A stretch of 64,000 nucleotides of DNA from Pleomorphomonas sp. JP5 (lineage in GTDB: Bacteria > Pseudomonadota > Alphaproteobacteria > Rhizobiales > Pleomorphomonadaceae), in assembly GCF_023721815.1 (NCBI RefSeq), contig NZ_JAMDLI010000008.1, forward strand, positions 1 to 64,000. Direction: 5' to 3'. Below, in pieces: positions 58,986-64,000 of the stretch (positions are counted from its first letter, which is position 1; every line of letters starts with the position of its first letter). The notes under the pieces were generated by a model. It had not been told where the DNA came from and did no database searches. It saw only the letters and a program-made list of their open reading frames with translations. The position numbers and the translations under genes are program-made.

Positions 58986-59894
58986 TTACCTTTCGTCAAC
59001 CAAGGTCGCAGTCTCCGTCTCCTGCTCAAGGTGTGATTTTAGCGCCTCGACGAACAATCGCGCTTTCGGCGGCACCAATCGCGCCGTCGGATAAACAGCC
59101 CAGATACCGAGTCCTTCCGGCTCGCCGTCGTCGAGCGGCAAGGGAACCAGACGACCGGCGGCGACATCGGAGGCGGCGTTCCATTCGGCAAGAAGCGTAA
59201 CCCCCACTCCTCGCAGACAAGCCTCGTGAAGGGCTTCGATGGAGTTGCTCGAATAGCGCCCCGAAACGCGCAACCGTCGCATTTTGTCGCCGACGGCGAA
59301 TGCCCAATGAGTTGCGCCGGAAAGGACCAGACATTGGTGCCCTTCGAGATCGGCAAGCCGACGCGGCGTTCCGGCCGACGCCAGGTAGCCGGGCGAGGCG
59401 TATAGGCGGCGCGGGCTGTCGGCGAGGCGGCGCGCAATCAGCGAGCTGTCGCGCAAGGGCGCGATGCGGATGGCAACGTCCATGCCGGCGGCCACGATGT
59501 CGACCAGATCGTCGGTGAGCAACAAGTCGACGCGCAGATCCGGATTGGCGATGAGAAACGCCGGCATCATCGCACCGATCACCTTTCGACCGAAGGGTTC
59601 GGATGCCGTGAGGCGCAACAGGCCGGCAATGCCCGAAGCCGACGGCCGCAGCGCGGCGCGCGCACTGGCGGCATCCTCGACCATCGCCTCCGCGTACGGC
59701 AGGAAGGCTTCCCCCTCGACGGTGAGAGCCAGCGCCCGCGTCGTTCGGTGAACCAATCGAACGCCCAGTTCGGCCTCCAGGGCAGCGAGACGACGAGAGG
59801 CGGCCATGGGGACCACACCGAGCTCGCGCGCGGCCGCGGCCAGACTTCCGGTTCGCGTGGCCTCGACGAAAACGGCAACGCAATCAATATTCAT
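58986..59894 (-). CDS. LysR-family transcriptional regulator
   Basis: The 302-residue protein has an N-terminal winged helix-turn-helix (FVEATRTGSLAAAARELGVVPMAASRRLAALEAELGVRLVHRTTR) and a LysR-type effector domain (about 90-290, GLLRLTASEPFGRKVIGAMMP). No ribosome-binding site is seen before the ATG, and an operator-like inverted repeat begins two bases upstream, so it may be leaderless and autoregulated. It is divergent from an MFS transporter gene, which it probably controls. Confidence 0.9.
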   Translation of the reverse strand: MNIDCVAVFVEATRTGSLAAAARELGVVPMAASRRLAALEAELGVRLVHRTTRALALTVEGEAFLPYAEAMVEDAASARAALRPSASGIAGLLRLTASEPFGRKVIGAMMPAFLIANPDLRVDLLLTDDLVDIVAAGMDVAIRIAPLRDSSLIARRLADSPRRLYASPGYLASAGTPRRLADLEGHQCLVLSGATHWAFAVGDKMRRLRVSGRYSSNSIEALHEACLRGVGVTLLAEWNAASDVAAGRLVPLPLDDGEPEGLGIWAVYPTARLVPPKARLFVEALKSHLEQETETATLVDER

Positions 59895-59895
59895 T

Positions 59896-59912
59896 ATAAC
59901 GACATCCGTTAT
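59896..59912. promoter_or_regulatory. LysR-type operator candidate ATAACG-N5-CGTTAT
   Basis: ATAACG (59896-59901) and CGTTAT (59907-59912) form an inverted repeat with the T-N11-A core of LysR sites. Another CGTTATG lies at about 59947. It is in the divergent gap between the lysR gene and the MFS gene. Confidence 0.5.
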
Positions 59913-60016
59913 GCGGGCCTAACTTGCGACCGCACTATACGCCAACTCGTTATGGTCTGTACTATGTGTCCATGATCGACCGTCGCAAAGAGCCGCCGCG
60001 CGGCATGGAGCCCAAC

Positions 60017-61204
60017 GTGACCACGCAAGCCGCCGAAGGCACACCCCCCGCCCTATCCCGCGGCCTCACACTGGCGATGGCCGCCGCCGCCGGCCTTGCC
60101 GTCGCCAATATCTACTATAATCAACCGCTTCTCGGCGTGATGCAGAGTGACCTCGGCAGTCCGCTCACCGCCTACATCCCGACTGCCACCCAACTCGGTT
60201 ACGCAGCCGGTCTGTTCCTGATGGTGCCGCTCGGCGACATCATGGAGCGTCGAGCGCTGATCGTCGCGCAGTTCCTCATGCTGGCGGTATCGCTTGCAGC
60301 CACGGCGTTGGCTCCGGGAGCTGCGACAATGCTGGCCGCCTCCTTCGCCGTCGGCCTTGCCGCCACGGTCGCTCAGCAAGTGGTGCCCCTCGCCGCCCAC
60401 CTGGCGCCACCGGAGCGCCGAGGAGCCACGGTCGGAACGGTGATGGCCGGCCTGTTCGCCGGCATCCTGCTGAGCCGGACGGTCGCCGGCTTCGTCGGCG
60501 AGCACACCGGCTGGAGAACCATGTTCTGGCTTGGCGTTCCAGTTGCCTTGGGCGCCGCGCTCTGGATGGGGCTCCGTCTGCCGAGAAGTCATCCCGGCAG
60601 CGGACTAGGATACGGTCGCCTGATGGCCTCGCTCATCCACCTTTTCCGCGAGTTCAGCGAGCTGCGTCTGGCTGCGATCACGCAGGCGCTGCTGTTCGCA
60701 GCCTTCTCCGCCTTCTGGACGGTTCTCGCGCTTCGCCTCGAAGACCCACGCTTCGGCCTCGGCGCCGATGTGGCCGGTCTCTTCGGCGTCGTCGGGCTCG
60801 TCGGCATTCTCGCGGCACCCTTGGCGGGGCGGATCGCCGACCGACGCGGTCCGCACGGGGTCATTGCGCTCGGCGCGGCCCTGACGCTCCTGGCCTGGGC
60901 CGTCTTCGGCCTCTGGTCGTCGATCGTCGGCCTTGTCGTCGGTGTCGTGGTGCTCGACTTCGCGGTCCAGAGCGCCCTGATCTCCAACCAACACATCATC
61001 TACGCGCTCCGCCCGGAGGCACGAGCCCGCATCAACACGCTGTTCATGGGGCTCATGTTCATTGGGGGCGCGATCGGTTCTGCTCTCGCCGGAGCAGCCT
61101 GGCCGCACGGCGGTTGGCCGGCGGTGGCAGCGCTTGGGGCGGCGTTCGGGCTCATCGCCACCGTGCTGCAGATCGGAAGCCTCATCCAGCGAAGCGCCAG
61201 ATGA
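60017..61204 (+). CDS. MFS drug/sugar-efflux-type transporter
   Basis: The 395-residue protein has about 12 membrane helices. [13 protein letters not shown] in the first helix and [22 protein letters not shown] (the inter-helix signature) are typical of the YgaY-like DHA1 subgroup. The chosen start is GTG at 60017, with GGAG six bases upstream; TTG and ATG codons further upstream (59924, 59972, 60005) lack one. Export of small toxic molecules or sugars is likely, but the substrate is unknown. It is probably controlled by the divergent LysR protein. Confidence 0.87.
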   Translation: MTTQAAEGTPPALSRGLTLAMAAAAGLAVANIYYNQPLLGVMQSDLGSPLTAYIPTATQLGYAAGLFLMVPLGDIMERRALIVAQFLMLAVSLAATALAPGAATMLAASFAVGLAATVAQQVVPLAAHLAPPERRGATVGTVMAGLFAGILLSRTVAGFVGEHTGWRTMFWLGVPVALGAALWMGLRLPRSHPGSGLGYGRLMASLIHLFREFSELRLAAITQALLFAAFSAFWTVLALRLEDPRFGLGADVAGLFGVVGLVGILAAPLAGRIADRRGPHGVIALGAALTLLAWAVFGLWSSIVGLVVGVVVLDFAVQSALISNQHIIYALRPEARARINTLFMGLMFIGGAIGSALAGAAWPHGGWPAVAALGAAFGLIATVLQIGSLIQRSAR

Positions 61205-61214
61205 GGCGAAGGCT

Positions 61215-62147
61215 TCAAAGTCGGGCCACGCCGCGCCGACGCAGGAGATCGATGACACGTTGCGGCGTCTTGAAGCATGCGATGCCAAGGCGCTGCTGCT
61301 CCATGATCAGCTCCAGCATCATGAAGCGGCCAGGTGCGTTGTCCGGCGGTGGCTGGACACGGAACCCACGGACCGACGCCAGACCGACATAAGTCTTGCG
61401 ATAGGCGTAGTGCGCGAAGAACCGCCGTCGCATCGGCGCGTCACGATCGACGATGACCAGCTCGCTTCCCGACAGAAGGATCAGCAGACCGGTGGTGACG
61501 CGTCGACGGTTCTGGGCGTTGCGACAGGACCTGCCGGGCGGTTCGAAGTGGATCGGAAGCATGAACTGGCCGCCCTGGCGCTCCTCGGCCAGCATGGCGT
61601 TGAAGAAGAAATCCTCGAACTCCTCGGCCTCGTTGGCCAAAACCGGACCAAAGTCATCCGGCACCATGAGCTGCTGACGAATGAAGCCGACAACGCGGCT
61701 CATCAGATCGGCGGAGACGGAGTTGTAGCTCACCGTCAGTGCATCGCCCTCCTTGAGCAACAGCACGAACTCGGAACGCAGAAGATTGCTCACCGTCCGC
61801 ACGGCGGCCACCTCGTCCCACCCCAGATATCGCTGGGTAAAGCCTTCGGCTCCGTCGGTGGCCGTCAACGACGTGAAACCGTCGTCATCCATCGCAAAGA
61901 CGGCCCCGTAAAGATCAGCGCCGGGAAACGCGTCGCGCCGATCGATCGAGCGTGGGATCTTGATCAAGTAATTGGCGTGCTTCAGCCCCTCGTAGGCCGA
62001 TCGAAATCGAGGAGGCATTTCGGCCTCCGATCCGACCCGCAAGAGCCAGGGACCGAAGGCGTCGTACTCCCGAAGGTCCTCGGCATCGGCGCCAACCCGG
62101 CTCCAGGCCGGGCGCTGCGGCGAACGTCCTCTAAAAAGTCCGAACAC
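61215..62147 (-). CDS. Conserved protein of unknown function (possible tandem PH-like)
   Basis: I do not recognise this 310-residue soluble protein. It has no signal peptide or membrane helix and is acidic overall. Two stretches look like repeats of one design: residues about 100-180 (LGWDEVAAVRTVSNLLRSEF then LLLKEGDALTVSY) and about 215-305 (GLILLSGSELVIVD then YVGLASVRGFRVQ). Each has beta strands, a turn, a conserved V and a final helix, as in bacterial PH-like domains. This is inference. The start is GTG at 62147 with GGAG five bases upstream; the frame runs 11 codons further. It converges with the MFS gene ten bases away. Confidence 0.6.
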   Translation of the reverse strand: MFGLFRGRSPQRPAWSRVGADAEDLREYDAFGPWLLRVGSEAEMPPRFRSAYEGLKHANYLIKIPRSIDRRDAFPGADLYGAVFAMDDDGFTSLTATDGAEGFTQRYLGWDEVAAVRTVSNLLRSEFVLLLKEGDALTVSYNSVSADLMSRVVGFIRQQLMVPDDFGPVLANEAEEFEDFFFNAMLAEERQGGQFMLPIHFEPPGRSCRNAQNRRRVTTGLLILLSGSELVIVDRDAPMRRRFFAHYAYRKTYVGLASVRGFRVQPPPDNAPGRFMMLELIMEQQRLGIACFKTPQRVIDLLRRRGVARL

Positions 62148-62550
62148 CCTTGCTCCCCCTTGCTGCTCGCATGCAGCCATTGATACGACGCCAACCTCCC
62201 GTCGTGGTCATCAGAGGCGGCGATACCTCAGGGCCAATCGACCCGCAGCCTGGACTCGGTCGACGAACGCTCCCCGATGATCGAGCGCGGGACACGTACG
62301 GCCCGGATCCGTTTCAGGATCGCCTTGGGTCGATGATCGCCGCCTTCGACTTCCGATTGTCAGGCTCGAAGAAGCCTACCACCACGCTCCCTCGGTTTTG
62401 AAGCGACACTTTCGCCCTCCCCGCTCCGTCTGGGTCGCGGTTCCCGATTGCTATCTCTGCCAACGTTTCAAATCCACAAAAATCAGCCGGAGAGCAAACC
62501 GGGCTCATCGCGCTCGCGAAAGCGGGGCCAAGCGACCGTCCCTATCTGCC

Positions 62551-62564
62551 TGAAAGCGCTTTAA
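62551..62564. promoter_or_regulatory. LacI/GalR-type palindrome, distal
   Basis: TGAAAGCGCTTTAA has a perfect core AAAGCGCTTT (62553-62562), close to the LacI-family consensus centred on CG. It lies 266 bases upstream of the lacI start. Confidence 0.4.
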
Positions 62565-62799
62565 ATCGGGGCAACCCTGCCGGAAAAATCCACTTTCCCT
62601 AAGTACAAACCCAAGGTGAGCTTGCATCTGACCCAGAAATAGGCCTAGACCTTTAGTCGTATCGTTTTCGTTGGCATCGCCAAAGAATGCCGCGTTTTCA
62701 ACGAAGCCATGACAGGAGACCGCCGACCTTCCGAAACGACCCCTTGGACATAAGTCGACGTTGCGTCTATTGCTCAACGCACGCTCCTGTGCTACCCCA

Positions 62800-62813
62800 T
62801 GGAAACGCTTCCA
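62800..62813 (+). promoter_or_regulatory. LacI-type operator just before the lacI start
   Basis: TGGAAACGCTTCCA matches the LacI/GalR pattern TGNAANCGNTTNCA, with 12 of 14 positions symmetric. It ends 17 bases before the chosen ATG, an ideal place for autorepression. Confidence 0.5.
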
Positions 62814-62829
62814 CCACATGTTTGCTCAC

Positions 62830-63843
62830 ATGCGCCCGACGATCAAGGACATAGCAGAGAGAGCTGGGGTTGGCCTCGGCACCGTCTCACGGGTGCTGAA
62901 TGACCATCCGCGCGTTTCCGAAACGACGCGCGCCAAAGTCATGGGCGCGGTTCGCGACCTTAACTATGTCCCTAATCTGGCGGCGCGTGGCCTTTCGATG
63001 GGCAAGACGCAAAGCATCGCCGTCATCGCTCCTTTCTTTACGCGTTCGGTGTTCGTCGAACGTCTCCACGGCATTGAGGAAACGACTTCGGCAAACGGTT
63101 ATGACGTCGTGATCTACAATGTCGACGCAGTCGAGAAGCGGGATCGCTATTTCCGGACCGTCCCGGATCCGCGCCGCGTTGATGGAGTGATCGTCATCTC
63201 TTTGCCGCCAACGCCGCCGGATGTTGCGCGCTTTCAGCGATCGACCGTTCCGGTTGTGTTCGTCGATGTCGGCAATCCGATTTGCGAGCCGTTCGATCGT
63301 ATCGTTATCAACGACGTTGCCGGCGGACGGAAGGCTACCCGCCACCTTATCGATCTCGGACATCGCCGGATCGGCTATATTGGTGACATCCCTCAAGCCG
63401 GCTTCAACTTCACCGCAGGCGAGGACCGCTTCGAAGGCTACCGGCGCGCATTGATCGAGGCGACCATCGAAGTCCGGCCCGAATATCATCTCGATGGCCG
63501 TTTCGGTCGTGAGGTGGCGAGGGACCTCGCCACTCGGCTGCTTGGCCTCAGCGAGCCGCCGACGGCGATCTTCGCCTCGAACGACACCCAGGCCCTGGGC
63601 GTGCTGGAGGCGGCACGCGACCTGGGGCTCGATGTCCCCGGCGATCTGTCGGTGATCGGCTATGACGACATTGAAATGGCCGACTATCTGGGGCTGACGA
63701 CCGTTCGCCAGCTTCTCTTCGAATCCGGGCGTCGCAGCGTCGAAGCCCTTCTCAGGCGAATTGAGGAGCCGGAGAAGGGGCCGTCATGCGACACACTGCC
63801 CGTCGAGCTCATCGTGCGTCGGACGACTGCTCCGCCACGCTGA
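62830..63843 (+). CDS. LacI-family transcriptional regulator
   Basis: The 337-residue regulator starts MRPTIKDIAERAGVGLGTVSRVLNDHPRVSETTRAKV, the LacI helix-turn-helix and hinge region, followed by a periplasmic-binding-like sensor domain (about 60-330; FASNDTQALGVLEAARDLGLDVPGDLSVIGYDD). Earlier in-frame starts at 62818 and 62761 give unlikely tails. It lies 90 bases before a gene for an exported protein, so it probably controls a sugar importer downstream; the sugar is unknown. Confidence 0.9.
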   Translation: MRPTIKDIAERAGVGLGTVSRVLNDHPRVSETTRAKVMGAVRDLNYVPNLAARGLSMGKTQSIAVIAPFFTRSVFVERLHGIEETTSANGYDVVIYNVDAVEKRDRYFRTVPDPRRVDGVIVISLPPTPPDVARFQRSTVPVVFVDVGNPICEPFDRIVINDVAGGRKATRHLIDLGHRRIGYIGDIPQAGFNFTAGEDRFEGYRRALIEATIEVRPEYHLDGRFGREVARDLATRLLGLSEPPTAIFASNDTQALGVLEAARDLGLDVPGDLSVIGYDDIEMADYLGLTTVRQLLFESGRRSVEALLRRIEEPEKGPSCDTLPVELIVRRTTAPPR

Positions 63844-63933
63844 TGACGCCGCCGCTTTCCGTCGAGGGGGAGGCGTCAAGGTCGCGCAGGTTGCGCGATT
63901 GTACTTTAGGAAGACCCGATTTGGGAGGTTTGT

Positions 63934-64000
63934 ATGAAACTGAAATCGCTTAATGCCTGCCTGATGGCGTCGGCTTTCGCCGCTTTCGCCGCTGTCACGG
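63934..64000 (+). CDS. Start of an exported protein (partial at window edge)
   Basis: An ATG with GGGAGG five bases upstream opens a frame reading MKLKSLNACLMASAFAAFAAVT to the window end. This is a clear signal peptide with a charged start, a hydrophobic core and small residues. Behind a LacI regulator it is probably the substrate-binding protein of a sugar importer, but only 22 codons are visible. Confidence 0.75.
   Translation, partial: MKLKSLNACLMASAFAAFAAVT

Larger units (their letters stand above)
62148..62829. other. Non-coding gap with two operator-like sites before lacI
   Basis: 682 bases without a credible gene. It separates the unknown minus-strand gene from the LacI gene and holds promoters for both. 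Two LacI-type palindromes occur at 62551-62564 and 62800-62813. Confidence 0.5.

Noticed and set aside
62505-62819. Minus-strand frame of 104 codons upstream of lacI
   Set aside because: It overlaps both operator-like palindromes' surroundings and the lacI leader, has no ribosome-binding site and no recognisable sequence.

Overview
The window looks like chromosomal DNA of a high-GC alphaproteobacterium of the Hyphomicrobiales (Rhizobiales) type. Supporting signs are a complete aapJQMP amino-acid transporter operon, the dat-hfq-hflX order, the short alphaproteobacterial prolyl-tRNA synthetase, a membrane urate hydroxylase PuuD, and an agp/mel-like alpha-galactoside locus. I cannot name the genus from sequence alone. 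I saw no rRNA or tRNA gene, CRISPR array, phage, toxin-antitoxin pair or defence island. The only mobile-element trace is the last 25 codons of an IS5-like transposase at the left edge. Almost all genes from 0.2 to 47 kb lie on the minus strand.

Layout. 0-2.3 kb: transposase tail and an EF-G paralogue. 2.6-13.2 kb: a sugar locus with two family-4 glycoside hydrolases, a peptide-type ABC importer (binding protein, two permeases, fused double ATPase) and a divergent AraC regulator; together they would import and hydrolyse alpha-galactosides. 13.2-24.7 kb: a purine-degradation block read uraH, xdhA, xdhB, xdhC, then a BMP-type purine/nucleoside importer, then puuD. It covers uptake, xanthine to urate, urate to 5-hydroxyisourate, and hydrolysis of 5-hydroxyisourate. 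24.9-29.3 kb: aapJQMP. 29.9-31.6 kb: panC-panB. 31.9-33.2 kb: an orphan TadG-like protein.

33.3-40.1 kb: glycogen genes glgC, glgA, glgX and pgm, without glgB or glgP. 40.3-43.9 kb: an L,D-transpeptidase, hflX, hfq and a D-amino-acid aminotransferase. 44.0-47.5 kb: lolC-lolD and proS. 47.5-48.3 kb: a 784-base non-coding stretch ending in a strong orphan plus-strand terminator, the best candidate for an undescribed RNA here. 48.3-54.1 kb: pirin, rplM-rpsI, fabD, a DUF423 protein, a SpoU-type methyltransferase and cyclopropane-fatty-acid synthase. 54.4-58.8 kb: a small unknown gene, GTP-dependent PEP carboxykinase and an ABC-F ATPase. 59-64 kb: a LysR/MFS divergent pair, an unknown protein, a LacI regulator with operator-like palindromes, and the first codons of an exported protein that runs off the right edge.

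Most of the window is ordinary core and catabolic chromosome. The points that merit follow-up are regulatory or uncharacterised: the orphan transcript at about 47.8-48.0 kb, the conserved unknown protein at 61.2-62.1 kb, the orphan TadG-like protein, and several palindromes in promoter regions.
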